A DNA stretch of 64,000 nucleotides from Vasconcelosia minhoensis LEGE 07310. Lineage in GTDB: Bacteria > Cyanobacteriota > Cyanobacteriia > Phormidesmidales > Phormidesmidaceae. The stretch is from positions 1-64,000 of the forward strand of contig NZ_JADEXG010000019.1 of assembly GCF_015207255.1 (NCBI RefSeq), read 5' to 3'. A program made the position numbers and the translations under genes. The first letter of the stretch is position 1, and every line of letters starts with the position of its first letter. This document shows positions 18,695 through 27,539 of the stretch, piece by piece. Below the pieces are notes generated by a model. It was not told the origin of the DNA. It worked only from the letters and a program-made list of their open reading frames with translations, and did no database searches.

Positions 18695-20992
18695 ATGACT
18701 TCAATCCTAAATCCCCGGGCGCAGTTGCTCCAGACTATCAGTGAAGGACTGCGGCCTGGGCAGCGCGAGCTGGCTGACTGGAGCGGTGGGCCGCTGGCGG
18801 TGTCGGCGGTGCCGGGTTCGGGAAAATCCACCGGGATGGCGGCGGCGGCCGCGATCGCGATCGCCCGCCATCAGCTCCACGCCCGCCGTCAGCTGGTGCT
18901 AGTCACCTTTACCCGCTCTGCCGCCGCCAATCTCAAGGCCAAAGTGCGGCAGCATCTACGCCAGCTCAACCTGCCGCTAACCAGCTTTACCGTCCAGACG
19001 CTGCACGGGCTGGCGCTCAACATCGCCACCCGTAATCCCGAAATTTCGGGAATCAGCTTAGAAACGACAACGCTAATTTCGCCCAACCAGGGCCATCGCC
19101 TGATTCGCGCCGCCGTAGAGCAGTGGCTTGGGCTCAGCCCCGTTCTGTATCACCGGCTGATCGAAGGCCGCCAGTTCGACGGCGAAGCGGCCGAACGGCT
19201 GCGGCGGCAGTCGGTTTTACGGACGGAGGTGCTGCCGAGCCTGGCCTATACGGTGATTCACGAAGCCAAAAGCTCGGGCTTGCTGCCATCCGACCTGGCG
19301 ACGCTGGCGCAAAATTTTACCCAGCGGCTGAGCGACGATGTGGAGGACTACCAGGTGCTCGCGATCGCGGCGGGCCTCTACGAGCGCTACCAGGCGCTGC
19401 TAGGGGAGCGCAGCCTGATTGACTACGACGATATGATTTTAGCGGCGCTGCGGGTGCTGGCCGATGATGACATTCGGCGGCTGTGGCAGACTCGCGTTTT
19501 TGCTATTTTTGAAGACGAAGCCCAGGATTCTTCGCCCCTGCAAACGCAGCTGCTGGAGGTGCTCGCCGCCGATCCTGAAGGTTTGGCCCCGGCGAACCTG
19601 TTGCGGGTGGGCGATCCGAACCAGGCGATTAACTCCACCTTTACCCCAGCGGACCCGGTCTTTTTCAACCAGTTCTGCGATCGCTGCCAGCAGCAGGGCC
19701 GTCTGGCGACCATTGAGCAGGCCGGTCGAAGTACGGAGCGGATTATGGCGGCGGCGAACTTTGCCCTAGACTGGATGAATCGCTCTGGCCTCAGCGGCGG
19801 CGAGCAGCCCTTCCGACCGCAGGCGATTGTGCCGGTGGGGCCAGACGACCCGCAGCCCCAGGCCAATCCGGCACCGCTGGGCCAAGGGGTAGAGCTGGCC
19901 CGACCCGAGCAGGTGACGGATACCGTGAAGCGGATTGCAGCGCGGGTAATGGAGCTATTTCAAGCGGAGCCGAACCTGAGTATGGCCGTGCTGGTGCGAG
20001 AGAATCGGCAGGGTCGATTTCTCCGCGCTCTGCTGGAAGACCCGGAGCGGCTGGGATTCGACTTTAGCCACGGGCCGCCGATCTATGACGTGGGGCAGCG
20101 CGATCGCAACAATCAAATTCCTACCGAAATGCTGGCCCTGCTGCAGTTCATCGAGCGACCCCATTCGCCCGATGCGTTGAAGGCAGCTTTGCGCGTGCTG
20201 GTCAGCCGCGATCTCCTGCCCAAGCAAGACCTCAACCCGCTGACCCCAACCCCAGAGCAGTTTCTCTACCCCGGCCCGCTGGAACCGCCGCTCCAGGCAG
20301 AACCGGCAATCCAGGCTCGGCGCTACTGTACGGGGCTGCTGCGATCGCGGCTAGAGCTGCCACCCTATCAGCTGATTCCCTTTCTAGGGCTGACCCTGAG
20401 CTATAACCAGAGCGAACTCGCTACCGCCGATAAGCTCGCCGCTCGGATTGCTCAGCAAACGGCGGAAGACAGCAGCCTGGCAGCGATGCTCCAGGCGCTG
20501 CAAGAAATTGTCGGCAGCGAGCAGTTCAGCCCGATCGAGGCGGAAGATACCGAATCTCAGTACATGCGACCTGGCCAGCTGACCATCATCACCATGCATA
20601 AGGCTAAGGGCCTCGACTGGGACGCGGTCTTTCTCCCCTTCCTACATGAGCGGATGATTCCCGGCAAAGTCTGGATTCCGCCGCAGATGGAGTTTTTGGG
20701 AGATTTTGACCTTGCCGAAGTGGCCCGCGCCCAGCTCCGCGCCCATATTCACGCCGAGCATCAGTCCCAGGCCCAGCCCATCCCCGATATCTGGGACGCC
20801 TGGCAGCAGGCGGGCAATCTCAAAAAGGCAGAAGAATTTCGCCTACTCTATGTCGCTATGACCCGGGCCAAACGCCTGCTGTGGATGTCTGCCGCTAAGC
20901 AAGCTCCCTTCAGCTGGAGCAATCCTGACAATTTACAGGCCGCCGAACCCTGCCCGCTGCTGCCAGCCCTCCAGCGATCGCTTAAGTCCTGA
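18695..20992 (+). CDS. UvrD/Rep-type superfamily 1 DNA helicase
   Basis: A 765-residue ATP-dependent 3'-5' helicase. Motif I is AVPGSGKST near residue 38, motif Ia QLVLVTFTRSAAANLKAKV, motif II IFEDEAQDSSPLQ near 272, motif III LLRVGDPNQAIN near 305, motif V TIITMHKAKGLDWDAVFLP near 630 and motif VI LLYVAMTRAKRLLWMSA near 725. The domain order 1A-1B-2A-2B of UvrD/PcrA is present, but overall similarity looks distant, so it is probably a cyanobacterial paralogue and not UvrD itself. The C-terminus stops soon after motif VI, with no Tudor-like tail. It may act in repair or in removing bound proteins from DNA. Confidence 0.92.
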   Translation: MTSILNPRAQLLQTISEGLRPGQRELADWSGGPLAVSAVPGSGKSTGMAAAAAIAIARHQLHARRQLVLVTFTRSAAANLKAKVRQHLRQLNLPLTSFTVQTLHGLALNIATRNPEISGISLETTTLISPNQGHRLIRAAVEQWLGLSPVLYHRLIEGRQFDGEAAERLRRQSVLRTEVLPSLAYTVIHEAKSSGLLPSDLATLAQNFTQRLSDDVEDYQVLAIAAGLYERYQALLGERSLIDYDDMILAALRVLADDDIRRLWQTRVFAIFEDEAQDSSPLQTQLLEVLAADPEGLAPANLLRVGDPNQAINSTFTPADPVFFNQFCDRCQQQGRLATIEQAGRSTERIMAAANFALDWMNRSGLSGGEQPFRPQAIVPVGPDDPQPQANPAPLGQGVELARPEQVTDTVKRIAARVMELFQAEPNLSMAVLVRENRQGRFLRALLEDPERLGFDFSHGPPIYDVGQRDRNNQIPTEMLALLQFIERPHSPDALKAALRVLVSRDLLPKQDLNPLTPTPEQFLYPGPLEPPLQAEPAIQARRYCTGLLRSRLELPPYQLIPFLGLTLSYNQSELATADKLAARIAQQTAEDSSLAAMLQALQEIVGSEQFSPIEAEDTESQYMRPGQLTIITMHKAKGLDWDAVFLPFLHERMIPGKVWIPPQMEFLGDFDLAEVARAQLRAHIHAEHQSQAQPIPDIWDAWQQAGNLKKAEEFRLLYVAMTRAKRLLWMSAAKQAPFSWSNPDNLQAAEPCPLLPALQRSLKS

Positions 20993-21127
20993 ATCTGGCG
21001 ACGTCAGCTGGTTAACTGAACAACGGGGAAGTTTTTTTGTTTTCATTGCTACTGGCCATAGTGTTTGGGAATGCTGAGGCCGTAGTCAGAAGCAGATGTA
21101 TTAGCAAGGAAAGCATTTTTCACTCGC

Positions 21128-21793
21128 ATGTCTAGCCAAAACCCGTACCATCAAACACTCATCCCCATGGGTCTATTCCTGATCCTGACGGTCACGGCCT
21201 GTGGAGGATCTCCAAATGCCGTCGATGCAAATAGTGAACCCGCTAGCTTGGATCCGAAGACAGAGGTTTCCGAAACGGCATCAGCAGATGCGGCTAATGG
21301 TGCAGAAGGCGCTGTCGCCACAAATTCGGCAGAAGTAACGCTGACTCTAGCTGGGGACGGCGTTCGAGCAACCAACGCTCAGACTGGGGAAACTCAAGAT
21401 GTAGCGTTTGAATCTGATATTGCTCTAGCCCAAACAGCCGTCGCTGCCGCTCTGGAAGAATCCGCCGAGATGGGTACGAATGCTGAATGTGGTGCTGGGC
21501 CAATGACGTTTGCGACCTACCCAAATGGCTTTACCTTAAATGCTATGCAAGATCAGTTTGTTGGCTGGAGTGTTCGTGACGAGATGGGAAGTGCGGAGCT
21601 GACGACGGCTGAAGGGATTCGCGTTGGTAAGACGCTCGCAGAGTTAGAAAAGGCCTATCAGGTTGAAGTTTTTGAAAGTTCTTTGGGAACAGAGTTTAAT
21701 GCGGAGGATCAGCTATTCGGACTGCTTTCCTCGAATCAGCCGGATGCTGTCATCACCTATCTCTGGGCTGGAATAGGCTGCAATTTCCGGTAG
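21128..21793 (+). CDS. Predicted lipoprotein of unknown function
   Basis: A 221-residue exported protein. The N-terminus has a hydrophobic core (IPMGLFLILTVTAC) with a lipobox-like site, Cys at residue 25, followed by GGSPNA and a disordered Ala/Glu/Ser linker to about residue 60. The rest is mixed alpha/beta with three further cysteines at most, including AECGAG near 120 and WAGIGCNFR at the C-terminal end. Codon use is slightly less GC-rich than in its neighbours. The gene stands alone between the helicase and the accessory island. I recognise no family. Confidence 0.7.
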   Translation: MSSQNPYHQTLIPMGLFLILTVTACGGSPNAVDANSEPASLDPKTEVSETASADAANGAEGAVATNSAEVTLTLAGDGVRATNAQTGETQDVAFESDIALAQTAVAAALEESAEMGTNAECGAGPMTFATYPNGFTLNAMQDQFVGWSVRDEMGSAELTTAEGIRVGKTLAELEKAYQVEVFESSLGTEFNAEDQLFGLLSSNQPDAVITYLWAGIGCNFR

Positions 21794-21932
21794 TGAGAGC
21801 AGATTGATTTGCCAGAGAATCTATAAAGATGTCGGCATCAAAGCCGCCAGAGTGAGACAACTGACTAGGATTTGGCTGCAAGGGGCGATGGGCGAGTGCC
21901 GGATTATTCATAGCAGAAGACAGAACCGAAGC

Positions 21933-22496
21933 TCACTCAACTGGCCATAGTCTACTTTTATCAGTGGTCTGGAAACTGGTCGAAACTGCCTTGTGATAGA
22001 CCCGATCGCAGCGGTCAGTCTCCACACCATTTGCCGCCACATAGCCATTTTGCTCATACAGCGCCACCGCCTGCTTGAGCACGCTGGCGGTTTCTATCCA
22101 GACCTCTTCAAAGCCTTTTTCGACAGCGGCGGCTTCGAGCTGGCTAAGTAAAAACCGACCCAGCTGCTGACCCCGAGCTTCTGGTAGGAGATACATCTTG
22201 CGAATTTCAGCTGCTTTTTCGCCCCGAGCAATCGGGTAGTAGCCACCCGTTCCCACAATCTGCCCCTGGGACTCAACTACCCAAAATTCGCCGCCGGTCG
22301 CCCAGTAGTATTTTTCGACCTCGACCGCATCTCGATCGGTACATTGGCCGCAGTCAACTTCCCAACCCAGGCCATACTCTGCCAGCACCGAGCGGATGAC
22401 GTTAGCGGCGGCGGCGCGATCGCGCTCCTGCCAGTCTCGAATTAGAAACCCTTTGAAGGAAGTTGATTTAGTCACACGCTGACCATACGCAGACAT
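21933..22496 (-). CDS. GNAT family N-acetyltransferase
   Basis: A 187-residue acetyltransferase. The acetyl-CoA binding region is visible as IRKMYLLPEARGQQLGRFLL, with the RxxGxG/A-like loop and following helix, preceded by strands FWVVESQGQIVGTGGYYP and followed by ALYEQNGYVAA. GNAT enzymes move an acetyl group from acetyl-CoA to an amine; the substrate is unknown. The protein lies at the outer edge of the integron-like island. It has no attC-like site after its stop, so I treat it as flanking chromosome and not as a proven cassette. The alternative start, MYLLPEARG, is internal to the domain. Confidence 0.88.
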   Translation of the reverse strand: MSAYGQRVTKSTSFKGFLIRDWQERDRAAAANVIRSVLAEYGLGWEVDCGQCTDRDAVEVEKYYWATGGEFWVVESQGQIVGTGGYYPIARGEKAAEIRKMYLLPEARGQQLGRFLLSQLEAAAVEKGFEEVWIETASVLKQAVALYEQNGYVAANGVETDRCDRVYHKAVSTSFQTTDKSRLWPVE

Positions 22497-22669
22497 CCGA
22501 ATGAAGAACCGAATCAGTTACCCTCATTGTACTGGTCAGTACTGATAGTCAAAACTACGCTCGGCACCTCCGGCATCAGGCTAAAAATCGGTAACCGTTC
22601 AGGGAGTAATGAGAGAATCGGGGTTTTAGGCTATAAAATTGGGTGTGCCCTAGAGGTAATAACTTTGGA

Positions 22670-22712
22670 GTAAGGATGTGCCGCACTCCGCGCTGCGCAT
22701 CCTTACTTTTTA
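22670..22712 (+). repeat. Hairpin with T-run in degenerate cassette-array DNA
   Basis: AGTAAGGATG at 22670-22679 pairs perfectly with CATCCTTACT at 22699-22708, and TTTTT follows at 22708-22712. The form is that of an intrinsic terminator read on the plus strand, yet no plus-strand gene precedes it. It lies beyond the second attC-like site, where a further cassette would be expected, so it may be the remains of a non-coding cassette. Confidence 0.45.
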
Positions 22713-22740
22713 GGGCTATCCATCGTTAAACACTCTTGCC

Positions 22741-22817
22741 AGCTAACGCCGCCATCACCGGTGACAAAATCGCAGCGAAGCGGAGATTTTGGCATCCGGT
22801 GCATGGCCTTGTTAGAA
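22741..22817 (-). other. attC-like integron recombination site (attC2)
   Basis: A 77-base imperfect palindrome. On the minus strand it opens with TTCTAAC and ends with GTTAGCT, the places of the R'' and R' boxes. Inside, GGCCATGCACCGG pairs with CCGGTGATGGC leaving unpaired bases, and AAAATC pairs with GATTTT around a short loop. This is the architecture of an attC site: outer simple site, inner simple site with extrahelical bases, variable end. The outer boxes depart by one or two bases from RYYYAAC and GTTRRRY. It would close the restriction-modification cassette; an insertion sequence now separates the two. Confidence 0.6.
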
Positions 22818-22819
22818 CC
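22811..22819. repeat. Left copy of 9-bp direct repeat flanking the insertion sequence
   Basis: GTTAGAACC here is repeated exactly at 24578-24586, immediately outside the two inverted ends of the transposon. This is the expected footprint of target duplication on insertion. The left copy overlaps the outer box of the attC-like site. Confidence 0.8.
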
Positions 22820-24577
22820 GACATTCCGCAGGTTGACAGGGAATAAAAAATGTGGGGTTAGTCTAGGCTAGAAAACGTTCCTTCTGGCGGTAGCGACTTC
22901 CCTTGCAGATTGAGAATCTAGACCATCTGGGCTTAGTAGCCGGACTCATTGATGAACTTGGCCTAGTAGAGCTGACCGATGAGCAGATTGAGCCCCATTG
23001 CTTGGAGCACGTCAGTGCTGGCCAAGTGGTGAAAGCAATGATTTTGAACGCACTAGGCTTTCTCAGTGCACCGTTGTATCTGTTCAGCGAATTTTTCGAA
23101 AGTAAAGCGGTCTCTCACTTATTGGGAGCGGAGGTCGAGGCTCATCACTTGAATGATGACCGTTTGGGTCGTGTCTTAGATGAACTCTACGCGGCGGGCA
23201 CCACCTCATTTTTTCTGAAGGTGGCCCTGCAGGCAGTCAAACGCTTTGAAATTGACATTCAGCAGCGCCATCTCGATGCCACCTCTATTTCGGTGCAGGG
23301 TGAGTATCCGCCCCCCTGCGAAGCCGGAGCGGAAGCCAGGCCTGAGTTGAAGCCCTCCAGTGAGACCCTGGCAGAACCGACTCCCCTGCGGCTCTGTCGC
23401 GGGTATTCCCGAGACCATCGTCCGGATTTGAAACAGTTTTTGATGACCCTGGTGTGTGCTGCCGATGGCGGCGTGCCGTTGTGGTTGCAGGTGGCCAGCG
23501 GCAATGAACATGACACTCAGCAGTTTGCCAGGGTGATGAAAGCGTTTGGAGACCAGTGGACCAGCGATGGCATCTTTGTCATGGATGCGGCCTTCTATAG
23601 CGAGCCTAATTTGCAGCAGGTAGGCTCGCTGGGCTGGTTATCGCGGGTGCCGCTGACGCTGAGCGCGGCTCAAGACCTGGTGCACTGCGAGGTTACAACG
23701 CTGGTTGAGGTGCCCACAGGCCGCAAGGATTACCGAATGTGGGAGGTAGAGCAGACCTATGGCGAGGTGCCCCAGCGCTGGATACTAGTGGAAAGCCAGA
23801 CCCGCAAAGCCAATGCCGCCCTCTGGCAACCCGAATTAGACAAGCTCGAGAGCCGGCTCAATCGCCAGCTGAAATCGCTTACTCAGCAGGTGTTTGCCTG
23901 TAAACCCGATGCCCTAGAGGCCTTGATGCAGTTTCAAGATGGCCTAGAGATACATCAACTCACTCAGGTTTCCGTCCAGAGCGTGCGAGCCAAGCGCCCC
24001 CCCGGTCGTCCGGCCAAATCCGCCGAACTTACCCCGGTGCAGGGCTATCGGCTGCAGGCCACGCTAGCGCGTACCGCCACGGCTGAAGACACCTTAAGCC
24101 GTCAGCGCAGTCGCTTCATTCTCGCCACCAATCAACTCGACAAAACCCTTTGGCCAGCTCCAAAGTGCTTGAGCGAATACAAAGGGCAACAGTCCGTAGA
24201 ACGAGGGTTTCGCTTCCTCAAAGACCCGCTCTTCTTTGCCAGTAGCGTCTTTGTCAAAAAGCCGCAGCGCGTCGAAGCCTTGGCTCTCATCATGGCCCTT
24301 ACCCTGATGGTCTATACCCTCGCCGAACGGAAACTGCGACAGGCTCTGGCAGCCCAGCACCAAACCGTGCACGACCAACGCAAACAGCCCACCGCCAAGC
24401 CGACCTTCCGCTGGATTATGCAGAAGTTTCAAGGCATCCACTGGGTCACCCTGGACGGGCAACGGCTGATTAGCAATCTGAATGATGAGCGGCGGTTGAT
24501 TATTCACCTCTTGGGACCACCCGTTGAACGCTATTATCATGCATCCGGTTAATTATTTGTCAACCTGCGGAATGTAG
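22820..24577 (+). mobile_element. Apparently intact IS1634-type insertion sequence
   Basis: An element of 1,758 bases bounded by matching inverted ends: ACATTCCGCAGGTTGACA at 22821-22838 and its exact reverse complement at 24558-24575. Both ends are followed on the outside by the 9-base repeat GTTAGAACC. It encodes one full-length transposase. The perfect 18-base match of the ends and the matching direct repeats suggest that it inserted recently. It landed at the junction of the restriction-modification gene stop and the attC2 site. Confidence 0.9.
22903..24552 (+). CDS. IS1634 family transposase (DUF4277 N-terminal domain)
   Basis: A 549-residue DDE transposase. The N-terminal region (IENLDHLGLVAGLIDELGLV, then HVSAGQVVKAMILNALGFL) is the DUF4277 type found in the IS1634 group. 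Likely catalytic acids are the Asp in LDATSISVQGEY, the Asp in VMDAAFYSEPNL and the Glu in QQSVERGFRFLKDP. No frameshift or stop interrupts it. The start is the TTG at 22903, because a stop codon lies only four codons upstream and the family begins near MEIENLDHLG. It should catalyse excision and insertion of its own element. Confidence 0.93.
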   Translation: MQIENLDHLGLVAGLIDELGLVELTDEQIEPHCLEHVSAGQVVKAMILNALGFLSAPLYLFSEFFESKAVSHLLGAEVEAHHLNDDRLGRVLDELYAAGTTSFFLKVALQAVKRFEIDIQQRHLDATSISVQGEYPPPCEAGAEARPELKPSSETLAEPTPLRLCRGYSRDHRPDLKQFLMTLVCAADGGVPLWLQVASGNEHDTQQFARVMKAFGDQWTSDGIFVMDAAFYSEPNLQQVGSLGWLSRVPLTLSAAQDLVHCEVTTLVEVPTGRKDYRMWEVEQTYGEVPQRWILVESQTRKANAALWQPELDKLESRLNRQLKSLTQQVFACKPDALEALMQFQDGLEIHQLTQVSVQSVRAKRPPGRPAKSAELTPVQGYRLQATLARTATAEDTLSRQRSRFILATNQLDKTLWPAPKCLSEYKGQQSVERGFRFLKDPLFFASSVFVKKPQRVEALALIMALTLMVYTLAERKLRQALAAQHQTVHDQRKQPTAKPTFRWIMQKFQGIHWVTLDGQRLISNLNDERRLIIHLLGPPVERYYHASG

Positions 24578-24586
24578 GTTAGAACC
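24578..24586. repeat. Right copy of 9-bp direct repeat flanking the insertion sequence
   Basis: GTTAGAACC, identical to 22811-22819. Its last base is also the last base of the stop codon of the leftward restriction-modification gene, so the original gene end abutted the attC site directly. Confidence 0.8.
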
Positions 24587-27282
24587 TATTCTTCGTCCAC
24601 TGAGTCATCCGCTGTTACTTGTGGTAACTCGTAGTCACGGCCATCAATTACATGATCAAACTCTCTCCAGGCTTCCTTTAGAGCATGGTTTGATTCTTTT
24701 AGGTCACTTCTCGCCCCAACAATCTCACTAACCAACCTTTTTTGCGTATCGATGTTTTCTGGAAAACAAATCTCCAGACTCTCAAAATCGCCTACCTGGG
24801 TCCTGCGTCTATTGCTATGTCCAGTCGTGATAGCTCGAAATGCCCTTTGGTAGTACCGACTTCTCAACAAGCAAGATAGGAAATCAGGGTCTATTCGTTC
24901 ATCTACCACTTGGTATATGGGGAACTCTTTAGTAACTAATGCACCATTGAAGTCAGTTGGCACCACCGATATACAACCTTTCCAGAGGTCAATCCCAGAA
25001 AAAACGACATCGCCGGCAGTAGCTGCATACCAAATTGAAGAGCTATCACCAAAGTACATGCCCAGCCACTCAGGAGGATTGTTTCCCTTGCCGGCTTCAC
25101 GCGGTCGAATGTCTCCAGTTTGAGACAAAGTCATTACAACTACTGGCTCATCGGGATAATCCTCGGGATGAACGATATTTTCTCGACGAACCATGACCTC
25201 GGAGATAGGAACCTTGATCCATCCCTCAGGAACATGGCTCTGCTCCTCCTTCTTAAAGAGAAAATATTTTGGGTCCATTCTGTGGCTGCAGTGTGCTTCC
25301 CACATATCAAGGACGTCAATTGACATGCAGTCAGGAAGCTCCGAGCCGTCGTAGCCCTCACTATTCTCTGAGAACCTTAAATACTCACCGTATATGGTGC
25401 CTTGCTGATCATCCTCTAGTCGTCCATCCTGATGTGCTTTGTATAGATCATTTTTTGCGCTAAGAACGCCGGTTGTTGTGTAGCCAACATTGATGGCCTC
25501 CGCCAGAAAAACATGATACCGGATACCATTTAACGCTGCGCGGATAGCTATATCTTCATCAACCCCTGACGCCACCTCCCTGTCAAAAACTCTATCAAAA
25601 CGAGCTTTTTCTTCTAATGAGAATTTTCTGAAGAATAAGATAGATGTTTTATTCTGCGCACCAGATTTCCTAAAAGCATGATCAGGGAGTGAAACAATCG
25701 CTTCTATTTGTCCGTTTTTAACGAGAAACCTTCTAGTTTTCGGACAATTAGAAAGTTCTCCATGGTTGTTGAATAGACCGTCAGGAAGAATCAAGCCGAA
25801 CCTACCATTGGGCTCAAGGAAATCTACACAACGCTCAATTATCGCATGCTCTGATGGGACTTTAGACCTGCCATCCGCCACTTGAAAGTTTTCTAGTGTG
25901 TTGCTTCCAAGTAAGTCGTCATCACCGTCAGCTACTTCGTCTCCAAACGGTGGATTTCCTACGACCTTTGTAAATTTGTTTCCGAATGGCGACAGTCTAG
26001 TTAGATTAAAACGTTGATCGAGACAACTCCTATCACCTTCGATATTTGTATGACCGTCATGATGTAATAATAGGTTTATTTTACAAATTCTGGCCAATAT
26101 CTCATGTATTTCAATACCAAAAACTTTGTGGAGAGCAAAGTCATTTTTATAACGGGATAGCTCTGCTCGGCCTGCATACTTAATGTCAAGCGAGTGCCAA
26201 ACTTGCAGCAAGACCTCTAGCAGGAAACCACCACTGCCAGATGTGGGGTCAATAACGTAATCATTATTGTCGATGTCAAGCATAGCAACCGTAAACCTGG
26301 CGAGTTGGCGCATAGTAAAATACTGCCCTAGCTCACCTCGGAAAACAGATCCAAAAAAGCTTTCAAATGCTGCTCCAATACTATCGGCAGAAGCATCTGT
26401 GATGCTTACCGCTTGCAGCACTTTCACCACTTCAAATATTTTGCCATCAGACAATTCGAGCTTTGTACCTTCAGGAAAGATAGTGCGGTCATTTCTACAC
26501 GCCTGCTCAAATAGAGAATGAATCTTAGTTGCAACGGAAGCTGTGGTCTCGCTGCTCCCAACTTGAAATTGCCTAGGGGCATCATTCGGTGTGGTTCGCT
26601 CATCCTCCACCTTTGCAAAAAGCAACTTGCTCCATTGATCAAAAGCGGTCAGCGGGTCTCTCTTCCCGCCTGCCCAAATAATGGAGTGGGCTCGTTTTAT
26701 TTTTGCTTCTAACTGCCTGGCGCTGACCGGAGCAATATCGTTATTTCCAGGGCCAGCTATGTAGGTAAACTCAGAAACCTCACCATATTGTTCCGGAAGA
26801 TGTCGCCTACTCCCTTTGATATTCTCCGCTCGCTCACCCGCTGGATAATTCTGAACATCAAAAACGGTAGAATTCTCATAATCCTCGTAAAGACCGAATT
26901 CTGCTCTCAAGGAGTTAGAGTTGCCAAAAAGCTGCTCTACTCCCTGCGCTACGTTCGTTGCGTTTTGGCCCGTCGATTTGCATTCAACAACAATATAGGG
27001 GGTTCTGCATGCGTCCTCTTTGTAAACGACAATATCCGCCCAGTCGTTTGGTGTTCGCCTCGGGACCTTCACTTCAGTTTTTATTCGAGTGGCAGGATAG
27101 CCCTTCTCAAGCACGAGAAAGCTGATAGTGAAAGCTCTTACCCACTCTTCGGGATCAGACCATACGTATTTCTTACGCTGTTTGACATTATAGGTGATCG
27201 AGTTCCCGTCTATCTCGATGATACCCCGTGCCAACGCCTTGATTATAAGTTCATTTCCTTCTGCTTCTTGCTTCGAGTACAT
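24586..27282 (-). CDS. Single-chain restriction-modification enzyme (nuclease-N6-adenine methylase-specificity fusion, type IIG-like)
   Basis: An 898-residue fusion. Residues about 30-180 form a type I HsdR-like nuclease domain with Asp83, Glu100 and Lys102 (the last two in ECK) as a PD-(D/E)xK centre. Residues about 250-600 are an HsdM-type methylase: motif I DPTSGSGGF near 345 and motif IV NPPF near 443. From about 670 a HsdS-like target recognition domain follows (PEGWIKVPISEV), ending in a long helix (RLVSEIVGARSDLKESNHAL). No helicase or translocase motor is present, so it is not a classical type I system; the domain order is that of type IIG enzymes. Codons are clearly more AT-rich than in the flanking genes, suggesting transfer. 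It occupies the second position of the integron-like array and ends directly at an attC-type site. Confidence 0.88.
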   Translation of the reverse strand: MYSKQEAEGNELIIKALARGIIEIDGNSITYNVKQRKKYVWSDPEEWVRAFTISFLVLEKGYPATRIKTEVKVPRRTPNDWADIVVYKEDACRTPYIVVECKSTGQNATNVAQGVEQLFGNSNSLRAEFGLYEDYENSTVFDVQNYPAGERAENIKGSRRHLPEQYGEVSEFTYIAGPGNNDIAPVSARQLEAKIKRAHSIIWAGGKRDPLTAFDQWSKLLFAKVEDERTTPNDAPRQFQVGSSETTASVATKIHSLFEQACRNDRTIFPEGTKLELSDGKIFEVVKVLQAVSITDASADSIGAAFESFFGSVFRGELGQYFTMRQLARFTVAMLDIDNNDYVIDPTSGSGGFLLEVLLQVWHSLDIKYAGRAELSRYKNDFALHKVFGIEIHEILARICKINLLLHHDGHTNIEGDRSCLDQRFNLTRLSPFGNKFTKVVGNPPFGDEVADGDDDLLGSNTLENFQVADGRSKVPSEHAIIERCVDFLEPNGRFGLILPDGLFNNHGELSNCPKTRRFLVKNGQIEAIVSLPDHAFRKSGAQNKTSILFFRKFSLEEKARFDRVFDREVASGVDEDIAIRAALNGIRYHVFLAEAINVGYTTTGVLSAKNDLYKAHQDGRLEDDQQGTIYGEYLRFSENSEGYDGSELPDCMSIDVLDMWEAHCSHRMDPKYFLFKKEEQSHVPEGWIKVPISEVMVRRENIVHPEDYPDEPVVVMTLSQTGDIRPREAGKGNNPPEWLGMYFGDSSSIWYAATAGDVVFSGIDLWKGCISVVPTDFNGALVTKEFPIYQVVDERIDPDFLSCLLRSRYYQRAFRAITTGHSNRRRTQVGDFESLEICFPENIDTQKRLVSEIVGARSDLKESNHALKEAWREFDHVIDGRDYELPQVTADDSVDEE

Positions 27283-27419
27283 GGTAACCTTTTTTTTCGG
27301 AGTGCAATGCTCTGAATCCTATATTCACCCGAACCTCGAGTCAAATCCTATTTCAGAGCGTGGCACTCTAAAAAAATAAATTCGGTAGTTTGCAGGATAG
27401 CTAGGCGGATGAGGGAGGG

Positions 27420-27506
27420 TTCTAACGCCTGAGTTGAGGGGCTTTTGTGGAGCGTAGCGCGAAGCGCGTAGCGGAACAAAAGTCCCTCTCCAACGATTTG
27501 TTGGGC
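27420..27506 (-). other. attC-like integron recombination site (attC1)
   Basis: An 87-base imperfect palindrome lying 33 bases after the stop of the GNAT gene. On the minus strand it starts with GCCCAAC, a perfect RYYYAAC box, and ends with GTTAGAA, one base off GTTRRRY. Inner arms GTTGGAGAGGG and CCCCTCAAC pair leaving extrahelical bases, CTTTTG pairs with CAAAAG, and a self-complementary centre of GCGCTTCGCGC type closes the structure. Length and box layout fit attC sites. It marks the boundary between cassette 1 (GNAT) and cassette 2 (restriction-modification). Confidence 0.75.
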
Positions 27507-27539
27507 GGCAATTTCGCCGACTCGTACTGTTGCTGGAGA

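Noticed and set aside
21933-22496. GNAT gene as a proven integron cassette
   Set aside because: No attC-like palindrome follows its stop at 21933, so only its location hints at a cassette origin.
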